DNA of 64,000 bases, from positions 744,001 through 808,000 of the forward strand of contig NZ_CP039695.1 of the NCBI RefSeq assembly GCF_005145025.1, given 5' to 3'. Numbering within the stretch: the stretch's first letter is position 1; the number at the start of each line of letters is the position of its first letter. The translations under genes and the position numbers were made by a program. The stretch is from Novosphingobium sp. EMRT-2 (GTDB taxonomy: Bacteria; Pseudomonadota; Alphaproteobacteria; Sphingomonadales; Sphingomonadaceae). Below the pieces are notes generated by a model. The model was not told the origin of the DNA. It worked only from the letters and a program-made list of their open reading frames with translations, and did no database searches. Below, piece by piece: positions 1 through 9,300 of this stretch.

Positions 1-186
1 TCCCTCGATCAGATAGCCGATCAGTTCGTCGCGGCGGCCGGGCGCGGCCTTCATCTGCCCGATCAGGCCATAGACCTGCGATTCGTCGATTTCTTCCATG
101 GTATGCGCTTCCACTTTCCCCGCGCGGCCAGACAGGAGCATGGCGGCGGCGGCCCCGCCGATCATCGTGCGCCGGCTGACGAACAT
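1..186 (-). CDS. Putative quinol monooxygenase (ABM fold), C-terminus cut by window edge
   Basis: The 62 visible residues start with a twin-arginine-like leader (SRRTMIGGAAAAMLL) followed by QVYGLIGQMKAAPGRRDELI. The latter resembles the first strand and helix of the antibiotic-biosynthesis-monooxygenase (ABM) dimeric alpha-beta barrel family. Such proteins are small, often cofactor-free oxygenases, and the leader suggests export by Tat. The start codon shares one base with the recN stop (TGATG), so the gene is probably translated by coupling to recN. Only the N-terminal part is present, so the length and active-site residues cannot be judged. A function beyond the ABM fold would be a guess. 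Confidence 0.6.
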   Translation of the reverse strand, partial: MFVSRRTMIGGAAAAMLLSGRAGKVEAHTMEEIDESQVYGLIGQMKAAPGRRDELIGYLIEG

Positions 187-1892
187 CACGCCTGCTCCAG
201 CAGCCGGTCGGCCTGCGCCCGCGCTTCGGCGGTGATCTCCGCGCCGGACAGCATCCGTGCGATTTCCTCCTGCCGGCCAGCGGCATCAAGCAGCACCACC
301 GACGTTCGCGTCACGATGCCCTGGCTGGACTTGGCGATCAGGTAATGCGCGTTGCCACGCGCGGCGACCTGCGGGCTGTGTGTGACCGCCAGAAGCTGTC
401 CGCCGCCCCGACCGTTATTGTGCGCCAGCCGTGCCAGCCGTTCGCCGATCGCGCTGGCAACCGCGCCGCCCACGCCCCGGTCGATCTCGTCGAAGATTAC
501 CGTCGCCGCGCCGCCTTCCTCGGCCAGCGCCACCTTGAGTGCCAGGATGAAGCGCGAAAGCTCGCCGCCGCTGGCGATCTTGCCCAGCGGCGCGAAATCC
601 GCGCCGGGGTTGGTCGCGATCAGGAATTCCACCGCGTCGATACCACCCGGCCCCCAGCGGTCCTCGGGCAGGCGGAGAACGGCGGTATGGAACCGGGCGG
701 CGTCCAGCTTGAGCGGCACCAGTTCGGCGGCCACCGCCTTGTCCAGCCGGCGCGCGGCATCGGCGCGGGTGACGGACAACGCTTCGGCCTTGGCGCGATA
801 GTCCAGCCCCGCCTCCTGCGCCGCGCGCTGCAACGCGCCGATCTGCGCTTCCCCGCCTTCGATGGCATCGAGCGCCAGACGCATCTCGTGCATCCGGTGG
901 GGCAGTTCATCGGGCGTGCAGCCATGCTTGCGCGCCGCGCCGCGCAGGTCGAACAGCCGCGTCTCGATCCGGTCGAGCGCCTGCGGATCATGCGCCAGCG
1001 CTTCCGCCGCCGCCGAGAGCTTGTCCTCCGCCTCGCTCGCCTCGATCACGGCGCGGTCCAGCGCCTCGAGCGCTTCGGCCAGCAGCGGATGCTCCGCCGC
1101 GATGCGATCGAGCCGCCGCGCCGCCGCGCGCAACGAAGCCAGCGCGGAATCGGACCCGGCCCACAAATGCTGTAATTCGGCGAGATCGCCGGACAGCCGC
1201 TCGCCCTTCTGCATCGCCGCACGCTGGAGCGCGAGGTCTTCCTCCTCGCCGATCACCGGCGCCAGCGTGGTTAGTTCCGCAAGATGGGCGAGCAACAGAT
1301 CCTGCTCCGCCATCGCCGCTTCCACCCGCGCCCTGGCGGTCGCGAGCGCGGTTTCGGCACCGCGCCACTTGTCCCAGGCGGCGGCCACGGCCCCCGTATC
1401 GGCACGGGCATAGCGATCGAGCAACAGGCGGTGCCCGCGCGCGTTGACCAATCCCCGATCGTCATGCTGCCCATGCAGTTCGACCAGCGCCGGCGCGATT
1501 TCGCGTAGGAGCGCCACGCCCACCGGCTGGTCGTTGATAAAGGCCTTGCTGCCCCCGCCAGTTCCGGTCCCGGCATCGCCGCTCGCCGCGCGCAGCCGCC
1601 GGCGAACGATCAGCGGTTCGCCCGGTTCGATCTCCACGTCCGCTTCGGCCAGCGCATGGCGGATCGGATCGGGCAGGCGATCGAACTCGAACGTGGCGGT
1701 CACGCTGGCCTGATCCTCGCCCGCGCGCACAAGGCCGGCATCGGCCCGATCGCCCAGCACGAGTCCCAGCGCATCGAGCAGGATCGACTTGCCCGCGCCG
1801 GTCTCACCGGTGAGCACGCCGAGTCCGCTTGGAAACGCAAGGTCCAGTGCCTCGATAAGCACGATGTTGCGGATGGATAGTCCGGTCAGCAT
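186..1892 (-). CDS. recN: DNA repair protein RecN
   Basis: This 568-residue SMC-like ATPase acts in recombinational repair of double-strand breaks by tethering DNA ends. The Walker A motif GETGAGKS lies at residues 29-36. A long coiled-coil and insert region follows at roughly 150-370. The ABC signature SGGELSR is near residue 447 and the Walker B FDEIDRGVGG near 470. The length agrees with the family (E. coli RecN has 553 residues). The N-terminus (MLTGLSIRNIVLIEALDL) is typical, which supports the start. The gene is divergent from the metallophosphoesterase gene and coupled to the ABM gene downstream. A possible SOS-type direct repeat lies about 45 bases upstream. In related genomes recN often follows bamD; here bamD is about 3 kb away with three unrelated genes between. 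Confidence 0.96.
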   Translation of the reverse strand: MLTGLSIRNIVLIEALDLAFPSGLGVLTGETGAGKSILLDALGLVLGDRADAGLVRAGEDQASVTATFEFDRLPDPIRHALAEADVEIEPGEPLIVRRRLRAASGDAGTGTGGGSKAFINDQPVGVALLREIAPALVELHGQHDDRGLVNARGHRLLLDRYARADTGAVAAAWDKWRGAETALATARARVEAAMAEQDLLLAHLAELTTLAPVIGEEEDLALQRAAMQKGERLSGDLAELQHLWAGSDSALASLRAAARRLDRIAAEHPLLAEALEALDRAVIEASEAEDKLSAAAEALAHDPQALDRIETRLFDLRGAARKHGCTPDELPHRMHEMRLALDAIEGGEAQIGALQRAAQEAGLDYRAKAEALSVTRADAARRLDKAVAAELVPLKLDAARFHTAVLRLPEDRWGPGGIDAVEFLIATNPGADFAPLGKIASGGELSRFILALKVALAEEGGAATVIFDEIDRGVGGAVASAIGERLARLAHNNGRGGGQLLAVTHSPQVAARGNAHYLIAKSSQGIVTRTSVVLLDAAGRQEEIARMLSGAEITAEARAQADRLLEQA

Positions 1893-1935
1893 GGGCGACC
1901 GTTCTTAGCCGTTCGGAAACGCGCCGTCACCATCC

Positions 1936-1950
1936 GTTCACGGCTTGTTT
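1936..1950. promoter_or_regulatory. Possible LexA/SOS box upstream of recN
   Basis: The sequence GTTC, seven bases, GTTT matches the alphaproteobacterial LexA direct repeat GTTC-N7-GTTC at seven of eight positions. It lies 44 bases upstream of the recN start. A second GTTC pair at about 1909-1922 has a six-base spacer, which does not fit LexA. RecN is an SOS gene in many bacteria, so the location is plausible, but one mismatch in a short degenerate motif is weak evidence. Confidence 0.3.
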
Positions 1951-2033
1951 CAGCCCTGTGACACCACGCCACACACCCGCAACCTGATTGGGGCAAGGGA
2001 TTCGCTGAAAGCAACCGCAAAGGAGGCACGGCC

Positions 2034-2954
2034 ATGCCCAAGCAACGCCAAGCCAAGCCAGCGTTCCGGCCCACGTTCCAGACGGTCACCGAACTTGCCA
2101 CTTCCGTTCCGGCGTGGCTGGACTTGCCCGAACCGCGCGGCTTCCGCCCCAAGCGCAAGGTCCGGACGGTATGGATTTCCGACATCCACCTTGGCACGCG
2201 CGGCTGCAACGCGGCGATGCTGCTCGATTTCCTCGCCTCCATCGAATGCGAAACGCTCTATCTCGTGGGCGACATCGTCGATGGCTGGCGGTTGAAAAAG
2301 GGCTGGTACTGGCCCGACGCCCATAACGAGGTGATCCGCCGCGTGCTCAAGATGGCGCATCGCGGCACGCGCGTGGTGCTGATCGCGGGCAACCATGACG
2401 AGATGCTGCGCCCTTACGCGGGGATGAGCTTCGGCGGCGTGGAACTGGCGCTGGAAGCGATCCACACCACCGCCGACGGGCGCCGCCTGCTGGTGACTCA
2501 TGGCGACGGCTTTGACGGCGTGGTGCTCTATGCCCGCTGGCTCGCCTTCCTGGGCGACAAGGCCTACGAATTCCTGCTGCGCGCGAACCGCTGGTTCAAC
2601 CTGCTGCGCCGCCAGTTCAAGCTGCCCTACTGGTCGCTTTCGGCCTACCTCAAGAAGCGCGTGAAGAACGCGGTCCAGTTCGTCTGCGACTTCGAGGAAG
2701 CGGTGGCCCACGCGGCGCGCGAACAGGGCGTGGACGGCGTGGTCTGCGGCCACATCCACTGCGCCGAGATCCGCCAGATCGGCGATGTGACCTACTACAA
2801 CGACGGCGACTGGGTCGAAAGCTGCACCGCGCTGGTCGAGGATCACCAGGGCGCGATCGCCATCGTCGACTGGGCGGCGGAAACGCGCGAGGCCGAGATG
2901 AAGCACGGCAAGACCCTCACCCCGTCCACCGCGCGCGAGGAGGAACCGGCATGA
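2034..2954 (+). CDS. UDP-2,3-diacylglucosamine pyrophosphatase-like metallophosphoesterase
   Basis: This 306-residue calcineurin-like phosphoesterase resembles LpxH. Metal-binding motifs appear in the expected order: SDIHLG (D50, H52), GDIVD (D80), GNHDE (119-123), THGDGFD (H156) and CGHIHCAEI near residue 240. LpxH-like enzymes cleave UDP-diacylglucosamine or related phospho-sugar lipids at the inner membrane. Here a roughly 40-residue N-terminal extension precedes the fold. A strong AAAGGAGG ribosome binding site stands 7 bases before the ATG. The stop overlaps the start of a GT4 glycosyltransferase (ATGA), so the pair probably works on the same lipid or glycan. Many alphaproteobacteria use LpxI for lipid A, so a role in another glycolipid is possible. 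Confidence 0.85.
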   Translation: MPKQRQAKPAFRPTFQTVTELATSVPAWLDLPEPRGFRPKRKVRTVWISDIHLGTRGCNAAMLLDFLASIECETLYLVGDIVDGWRLKKGWYWPDAHNEVIRRVLKMAHRGTRVVLIAGNHDEMLRPYAGMSFGGVELALEAIHTTADGRRLLVTHGDGFDGVVLYARWLAFLGDKAYEFLLRANRWFNLLRRQFKLPYWSLSAYLKKRVKNAVQFVCDFEEAVAHAAREQGVDGVVCGHIHCAEIRQIGDVTYYNDGDWVESCTALVEDHQGAIAIVDWAAETREAEMKHGKTLTPSTAREEEPA

Positions 2955-4012
2955 GGATCGCGATCTGCACCGACGCCTGGCACCCGCAGGTCAACGGCGT
3001 CGTCCGCACCCTGTCCACCACGGTGGATCGCCTGAACGCGCGCGGGCACGAGGTCGAGCTTATCACGCCCAGCCAGTTCCGCACGCTGCCCCTGCCCGGC
3101 TACAGCGAAATCCGGCTGGCGATGGCCCCGCGTTTCGGCACGCGGCGCACGCTGAAGGACTTCGCGCCCGATGTCGTTCATATCGCCACGGAAGGGCCGA
3201 TCGGCTGGAGCGCGCGCGGCTGGTGCAAGAGCACGGGCACGCCCTTCACCACCGCGTTCCACACCCGCTTTCCGGACTATGCGGCTGTTCGCACCGGGCT
3301 GGACGCCTCGCACTTCTGGCCGCTGATGCGCCGGTTCCACAACCAATCGCGCGCGGTGCTGGTATCCACGCCCACGCTGGCCGGCGAACTGGCAGCGCAG
3401 GGAATCGGACGCGCACGCCTGTGGTCGCGAGGAATCGACCGGTCGCTGTTCCATCCCCGCCACGATCCGCTGCCGGAAATGGCCGCGCTTCCCGGCCCGG
3501 TGATGCTCTATGTGGGGCGCGTGGCGGTGGAGAAGAACCTCGAGGCCTTCCTCTCCAGCACGGTCCCGGGCAGCAAAGTCGTGGTCGGTGACGGCCCCGA
3601 TCTCGTCCGCCTGCGCGAAACCTTTCCCGAAGCGACCTTCCTCGGCGCGCTCGCGGGCGAGCAGCTGGCGCGGGCCTATTGCTCGGCGCAGGTCTTCGTG
3701 TTTCCCAGCCGGACCGACACGTTCGGTCTCGTCATGATCGAAGCGCTGGCCTGCGGCCTGCCGGTCGCAGCCTTCCCCGTGCCCGGCCCGCTCGACATCG
3801 TGGGTGTGAACGGCCACGGCCCCGGCGGCGATCTTCCCATGCGCGTCGGCGCGCTGCGCGATAATCTGGATCACGCGATCGCCGATGCCCTGCGCTGCGA
3901 CCGGCTGGGCGCCGCGGTCCATGGCGCGAGCTACAGCTGGGATCGGGCGACCGACCAGTTCCTGACGGCGCTGACCGAGGCGCACCGGCAACCTGTCGCC
4001 GCCTTCGCCTGA
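2951..4012 (+). CDS. Family 4 glycosyltransferase
   Basis: This 353-residue GT-B glycosyltransferase has an N-terminal domain beginning with ICTDAWHPQVNGVVRTL, typical of the mannosyl/sulfoquinovosyl/GlcA-diacylglycerol group (MgtA, SqdX-like). The C-terminal nucleotide-sugar domain contains YVGRVAVEKNLEAFL and the E-x7-E motif region TDTFGLVMIEALACGLP. It has no signal peptide or transmembrane helix, so it should act at the cytoplasmic face of the membrane. It is translationally coupled to the metallophosphoesterase upstream and followed by a hairpin. By family resemblance it may add a sugar to a membrane lipid. Sphingomonads make glycosphingolipids, but nothing in the sequence proves that substrate. 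Confidence 0.85.
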   Translation: MRIAICTDAWHPQVNGVVRTLSTTVDRLNARGHEVELITPSQFRTLPLPGYSEIRLAMAPRFGTRRTLKDFAPDVVHIATEGPIGWSARGWCKSTGTPFTTAFHTRFPDYAAVRTGLDASHFWPLMRRFHNQSRAVLVSTPTLAGELAAQGIGRARLWSRGIDRSLFHPRHDPLPEMAALPGPVMLYVGRVAVEKNLEAFLSSTVPGSKVVVGDGPDLVRLRETFPEATFLGALAGEQLARAYCSAQVFVFPSRTDTFGLVMIEALACGLPVAAFPVPGPLDIVGVNGHGPGGDLPMRVGALRDNLDHAIADALRCDRLGAAVHGASYSWDRATDQFLTALTEAHRQPVAAFA

Positions 4013-4021
4013 CGCGTACCC

Positions 4022-4054
4022 AAGGGGGAGCCGTTCGCAGGCGCGCTCCCCCTT
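4022..4054 (+). terminator. Hairpin downstream of the glycosyltransferase
   Basis: A perfect 10-bp stem (AAGGGGGAGC at 4022-4031 paired with GCTCCCCCTT at 4045-4054) encloses a 13-base loop and begins ten bases after the stop codon. There is no real T-tract, so termination strength is uncertain. Confidence 0.5.
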
Positions 4055-4106
4055 CCATCCTGCCCGGCCTTTCCTCTACGCTTTGCGGCAGGGAGGATTC
4101 GTATTC

Positions 4107-4913
4107 ATGGCGGAACGCTACAACACCATCACCATCGAAAGCCGCGGGCCGGTCGACTGGCTAACGCTGAACCGGCCCGAGGCCATGAACGCCATCTCGC
4201 TGGAGATGGTGCGCGAACTCAACGACTATTTCGGCGGGCTCTACAACGATGGATCGGTGCGCATCGTGGTGATGCGCGGGGCGGGCCGGGCGTTCTGCGC
4301 CGGGCTGGACATCAAGGAGCGCAGCGAGGACGAGCGCGCCGCCATTCCCTTTGGCGGCGGCTTCGGCTTCCAGGGCTATCTGGCCGATGTCTATGTGAAG
4401 ATGCGGCGCTGTCCGCAGCCGATCATCGCGCTGGTCCAGGGCCCCGCATGCGGCGGCGGTTTCGCCTTCGCGCTGGCTTCGGACATTCGCATCGCCGGCG
4501 AAAGCGCCCGGATGAACGCGGCTTTCATCCGGCTAGGCCTGTCATCGTGCGACATGGGCGTCAGCTATTTCCTGCCGCGCCTCGTCGGCGTTTCGGTCGC
4601 CTCCGAACTCATGCTGACCGGCCGTTTCATCCACGCGCCGCGCGCGCTGGCGACCGGGCTGGTGTCCGAAGTAGTTCCCGATGAACGGCTGGACGATGCC
4701 GCGCAGTCCTATATCGACGAAATGCTGATGGCGTCGCCGAAGGGCCTGCGCATGACCAAGGAAGGGCTCAACCTTGCGGTCGATGCCCCGAGCCTCGAAG
4801 CGGCGATGGCCATCGAGAATCGCAACCAGATCATGACATCGAGCAGCCCGAACTTCGCCGAAGGCATGCGGGCTTTCATCGAGAAGCGCAAACCGGTTTA
4901 CGTTCCGGACTGA
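4107..4913 (+). CDS. Enoyl-CoA hydratase/isomerase (crotonase) family protein
   Basis: This is a 268-residue crotonase-fold enzyme acting on acyl-CoA thioesters. The oxyanion-hole segments are GAGRAFCAGLDIKE and GPACGGGFAFALASDIRIA. The Glu equivalent to rat hydratase E164 seems kept (VASELMLTG). The segment where E144 normally sits reads AAFIRLGLSSCDMGVSYFLPR and lacks that Glu, so an isomerase, dehalogenase-like or other crotonase activity is possible. I chose the ATG at 4107 because a GGCAGGGAGGA ribosome binding site ends nine bases before it; an upstream in-frame TTG at 4083 would place the start before this site. The gene stands alone, convergent with bamD, so the pathway is unknown. 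Confidence 0.85.
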   Translation: MAERYNTITIESRGPVDWLTLNRPEAMNAISLEMVRELNDYFGGLYNDGSVRIVVMRGAGRAFCAGLDIKERSEDERAAIPFGGGFGFQGYLADVYVKMRRCPQPIIALVQGPACGGGFAFALASDIRIAGESARMNAAFIRLGLSSCDMGVSYFLPRLVGVSVASELMLTGRFIHAPRALATGLVSEVVPDERLDDAAQSYIDEMLMASPKGLRMTKEGLNLAVDAPSLEAAMAIENRNQIMTSSSPNFAEGMRAFIEKRKPVYVPD

Positions 4914-4920
4914 GCAAGGC

Positions 4921-4946
4921 TCCGGGGCGGGCTCACCCGCTCCGGA
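4921..4946. terminator. Hairpin between convergent genes
   Basis: A ten-base stem (CCGGGGCGGG / CCCGCTCCGG, one G-T pair, extended by an outer T-A) with loop CTCA fills the 39-base gap between the crotonase gene and bamD. It could serve both directions, but there is no T-tract on either side. Confidence 0.5.
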
Positions 4947-4952
4947 TCGCGA

Positions 4953-5762
4953 TCAGGCGGCGTTGGTGCCGGGGGCCTTGCTGTTCATCAGGCGATAGGC
5001 CTTCTGATACCATTCGCTGCCGGGATAGTTGTTGCCCAGCACAGCCGCCGCCTTCTGCGCTTCTTCCGGCACGCCGAGGGCCAGATAGCTTTCGACCAGA
5101 CGATAGAGCGCTTCGGGCGTGTGGCTGGTCTGCTGGTACTTGTCGACCACCACGCGGAACCGCAGGGTGCCGGCCAGCCACTTGCCGCTGCGCTGGTAGA
5201 AGCGGCCGATCTCCATTTCCTTGCCGGCCAAGTGATCGTTCACCAGATCCATCTTCAGCCGCGCGTCGGTGGCGTAATCGGTATTCGGGAAACGGCGCAT
5301 CACTTCGTTGAGCGCGGTCTGCGCCTGCAGGGTGATCTTCTGGTCGCGCGTCACGTCGCTGATCTGCTCGTAATAGCACAGCGCGATCAGGTAGTAGGCG
5401 TAGGGCGCGTCCTTGTTGCCGGGGTGAATCGACAGGAAGCGCTGGGCCGATTGCGTCGCCTTGGCGTAATCGCGCGCGGCATAGTAACTGAACGCGCTCA
5501 TCAACTGCGCGCGGCGCGCCCAGGGCGAATAGGGATGCTGGCGCTCCACTTCGTCGAACAGCGCCGCCGCCTGCTTGGCATTGCCCTGGTCCAGCCGTTC
5601 CTTGGCCGCCATGTAGAGCGTATCGACGTCCCGCGCGACATAGGCCACGTCCTTCTTGGAACGCGCGCCGCCGGCGCAACCGGCGGTCAGCCCAAGGGCG
5701 GCGGTGGCGGCGGCGAGAACGGCAATCCGCAGCGGGGTGCGGCCATGGGCGATAAACGTCAT
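4953..5762 (-). CDS. bamD: Outer membrane protein assembly factor BamD
   Basis: This 269-residue lipoprotein component of the BAM complex inserts beta-barrel proteins into the outer membrane and is normally essential. A signal peptide ends in the lipobox LTAGC, with the lipidated cysteine at residue 29. It is followed by TPR-like repeats (for example ALFDEVERQHPYSPWARRAQLMSAF and AQRFLSIHPGNKDAPYAYYLIAL) that define the family. The length is normal. The Rrf2 regulator lies 84 bases upstream on the same strand. The usual neighbours lpxC and recN are not adjacent, although recN is nearby. Confidence 0.95.
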   Translation of the reverse strand: MTFIAHGRTPLRIAVLAAATAALGLTAGCAGGARSKKDVAYVARDVDTLYMAAKERLDQGNAKQAAALFDEVERQHPYSPWARRAQLMSAFSYYAARDYAKATQSAQRFLSIHPGNKDAPYAYYLIALCYYEQISDVTRDQKITLQAQTALNEVMRRFPNTDYATDARLKMDLVNDHLAGKEMEIGRFYQRSGKWLAGTLRFRVVVDKYQQTSHTPEALYRLVESYLALGVPEEAQKAAAVLGNNYPGSEWYQKAYRLMNSKAPGTNAA

Positions 5763-5846
5763 GGCAGCCCTATAACCAGCGCCCCCATGAACGCCAAGTG
5801 AAGTTCTGCATGCATCGATTTCAGGACGTGACGGCCCACGCGAAGA

Positions 5847-6281
5847 TCACGCCTCCTCGAACGGAGGGATCACCGCAATCGGATCGGCCAGCGTGATCCG
5901 GTCCAGCATAGCCGCCATTTCATCGCGCAACTGGAGCATCAGGCCCCGCAACCGGCATTCGGCCTCCGGCAGGCAATTGGTGCAGGTTTCATGCGCGTTG
6001 CGGCTGGCGCACGGAACCAGCGCAAGGCTGCCCCGCGTCAGGCGGATGATGTCGCCATAGCGGATGTCCACCGGCGGAAGGGCCAGTTCGTATCCCCCTT
6101 CGCGCCCGCGCTGCGAAACGACGATTCCCTCGCGCGCCATTTCCGAGAGAATCACGGTCAGGAACTTGCGCGGGATGTTCTGCGCATCGGCAATGGCATC
6201 CAGCCGCACCGGACCCTGTCCGAAGGTATCGGCAAGATGCTGCAAGGCCCTGATCGTGTAGCGCGTCTTCTGCGACAGCAT
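5847..6281 (-). CDS. Rrf2 family transcriptional regulator with clustered cysteines
   Basis: This 144-residue protein has the Rrf2 winged helix (MLSQKTRYTIRALQHLA, recognition region NIPRKFLTVILSEMAREGIV, wing RGREGGYELA). Four cysteines follow at residues 91, 100, 103 and 109. IscR, NsrR and RirA ligate an iron-sulfur cluster with three cysteines in the same stretch, so this protein probably senses iron, Fe-S status, NO or redox state. The spacing C-x8-C-x2-C-x5-C does not match IscR or NsrR exactly; the outer cysteines are closest to the RirA-type layout. The gene lies 68 bases downstream of the 5-oxoprolinase gene on the same strand. No suf or isc genes are in view to decide its regulon. 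Confidence 0.88.
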   Translation of the reverse strand: MLSQKTRYTIRALQHLADTFGQGPVRLDAIADAQNIPRKFLTVILSEMAREGIVVSQRGREGGYELALPPVDIRYGDIIRLTRGSLALVPCASRNAHETCTNCLPEAECRLRGLMLQLRDEMAAMLDRITLADPIAVIPPFEEA

Positions 6282-6349
6282 GGAGACACAAAAGCGCCTC
6301 GCACCCGAAAGTCAATCGCGGCGGTAGAAAACCTTGTCTAATCCACGAT

Positions 6350-9300
6350 TCACGGCGTGCCGCGTTCCCGATCGGGCGCGCCATACCCGCCGCCGCCCGG
6401 CGTTTCGATCACGAAGACATCGCCTGGCTCCAGCGTGGCCGAAGCGGTTGCCGGCAGAACCTCGACACGACCATCCGCGCGCTCGATCCCATTGCGCCCG
6501 GTTTGTCCGTCCGCGCCACCCTGCAGGCCGAACGGCGGCACGATCCGGCGGTTCGACAGGATGCCGGCCTCCATCGCTCCGAGAAAGCGCACTCTGCGCA
6601 CCGCGCCATCGCCGCCACGATGATGGCCGGCCCCGCCCGAGCCGCGCCGGATGGAGAACTCCTCCAGCAGCACGGGGAACCGCGTTTCCAGCACTTCGGG
6701 ATCGGTCAGGCGGCTGTTGGTCATGTGCGTCTGCACCACCGCCGTTCCGTCGAAATCCGGCCCCGCGCCCGATCCGCCGGCGATCGTCTCGTAATACTGG
6801 TGGCGCGCATTGCCGAAGGTGAAGTTGTTCATCGTCCCCTGCGCCCCCGCCATCGCGCCCAGCGCACCGAACAGCGCGTCGGTCACGACCTGGCTGGTCT
6901 CGACGTTCCCGGCCACCACGGCGGCGGGCGCTTGCGGGCGGAGCATCGACCCTTCGGGCACCACCACGGTCAGCGGGCGCAGGCACCCTTCGTTCATCGG
7001 CACCGCATCGTCGATCAGCGTGCGCACAACATAGAGCACGGCGGCGCGCACGACCGGCAGCGGCGCGTTGAAATTGTCGCCCAGTTGCGGGCTGGAGCCG
7101 GTGAAATCGACCGTGGCATGGCGGGCCGCGCGATCGATCGCCACGCTCACGGCAACCTGCGCGCCGTTATCCATCGCATAGGTGAAGCTCCCGTCGGCCA
7201 GCCGGTCGAGCAGCGCGCGCACCGCCGCCTCGGCATGGTCCTGCACATGCCCCATATAGGCATCGACCACCGCCCTGCCCTGTTCAGCAGCGATGCGGCG
7301 CAGTTCGGAAGCCCCCCGCGCGCACGACGCGATCTGCGCCTTCAGGTCCGCGATGTTCTGGTCCACGTTGCGCGAGGGCCAGCGCCCGGACGACAGGCGC
7401 GCGCGTAAATCCGCCTCGCACAAGTGCCCTTGGTCCACCAGCAGCACGTTATCGAGCAGCACGCCCTCCTCGTCCAGCGTGCGGCTGCCGGGGGGCATCG
7501 ATCCCGGCGCGATCCCGCCGATGTCGGCATGATGGCCACGCGCGGCGACGAACCAGGCCGGCGCCGCATCGCCCTCTTCGGCAAACACCGGCATCACCAC
7601 CGTCACGTCGGGCAGATGGGTGCCGCCATCATACGGCGCGTTGAGAACATAGGCATCGCCGGGGCGCAGCCCGCGTCCGTCCCGCCCCTCCCCGCGCCGG
7701 GCCAGCACGGTGCGCACGCTTTCGCCCATCGATCCCAGATGCACGGGCATGTGCGGCGCATTGGCGATCAGGCTGCCTGCGCGGTCGAACAGCGCGCAGG
7801 AGAAATCGAGCCGCTCACGGATGTTGACCGACGAGGCGCTGTGCTGAAGCGCCGCGCCCATTTCCTCGGCCACGGCCATGAACAGCCCGCTCATGATCTC
7901 CAGCCGCACCGGATCGAGCACGGTATCCGCCGCGCAATCCACCGCGCGCGGCTGCGCCCGGCGCAGGATGAGGTTGCCGATGGCGTCGACTTCCACGCGC
8001 CAGCCCGGTTCGACCACCGTCGTCGATACCGGATCGACGATCAGCGCCGGCCCCGTCGCGGTGAAGCCGCAGGCCAAATTCTCGCGCCGGTAGAGCGGGG
8101 TAGCATGCCGTTCGCCGCCGGTGAACATCGAGACGGTGCCGGCTGGCGGCCCTGAGCGTTCGGGCAGGACCGCCACCGGCACGTCGGCATGGTCCGAGGC
8201 GGCCACCGCCTCGACCCGCACGGCTTCCGCCAAGATCCCACCTTCGGGCGCGAAGCCGAACCGGCGCTGCCAGTCCGCCGCGAAGGCAGCCCGCATCGCC
8301 TCGAGCGGTGCAAAAGCCACTTCGATCGTGTTCTCGGTGCCCTGCGGCCGCAGGTGGAGCGTCACCTCGCGCCGCAGGTGAGCCCCCTCGACATGGCCAG
8401 CGACCAGTTCGGCCTCCGCCGCATCGCCCAGCAGGCCAACCGTCCGAGCGATGGCAGCCGCCCCCTCCGCATCCAGGAGGCACCCCAGCGTGGCCTCGCA
8501 CACCACGCGCCGGTCGGCAAGGCCCATGCCATAGGCGGAGAGCACGCTCGCCAGCGGATGGCACTGCACGGTATCGATCCCCAGCGCATCCGCCACCAGG
8601 CAGGCATGCTGCCCGCCCGCGCCGCCGAAACAGGCAAGCGTAGCACGGGTGACGTCATGGCCCCGGCGCACGGAAATCGCCTTGATCGCGTTGGCCATGT
8701 TGGCGACGGCAATGCGCAGGAAGCCTTCGGCAGCCTGCTCGGGCGAAACCGCGCGCCCGGTCGCCGCGCGGACCTGCGCGGTCAGTTCGGCGAAACGGCG
8801 CTCCACCGCGTCACGATCGAGCGGTTCATTGCCATCCGGGCCGAACACATGCGGGAAATGATCGGGTTGCAGCTTGCCCAGCAAGAGGTTGCAATCGGTC
8901 ACCGCCAGCGGCCCGCCGCGCCGGTAGCACGCCGGCCCCGGCACCGCGCCCGCCGATTCCGGGCCGACCAGGAAGCGGACGCCATCGAAACGGCAGATCG
9001 AACCGCCGCCCGCCGCCACGGTGTGAATGCGCATCATCGGCGCGCGGATGCGTGATCCCGCCACCCGCGCCTCGGCCTCGCGCTCATAGCTGCCGGCGTA
9101 GTACGAAACGTCGGTCGACGTGCCGCCCATGTCGAAGCCCACGACTTGCGCGAAACCCGCCGCTTTGGCCGTGGCCGCCATGCCGACGATGCCTCCGGCC
9201 GGGCCGGAGAGCACGGCGTCTTTGCCGTGGAACGCCTCGCCGGCGGCAAGCCCGCCGCTCGATTGCATGTAGAGCGCCGCGACCGCCGGTCCCAGCCCCG

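Noticed and set aside
1909..1922. Second GTTC pair upstream of recN as a LexA box
   Set aside because: The spacer is six bases; the LexA direct repeat requires seven.
4083..4106. TTG start for the crotonase gene
   Set aside because: It would lie upstream of the GGCAGGGAGGA ribosome binding site; the ATG at 4107 is correctly spaced.
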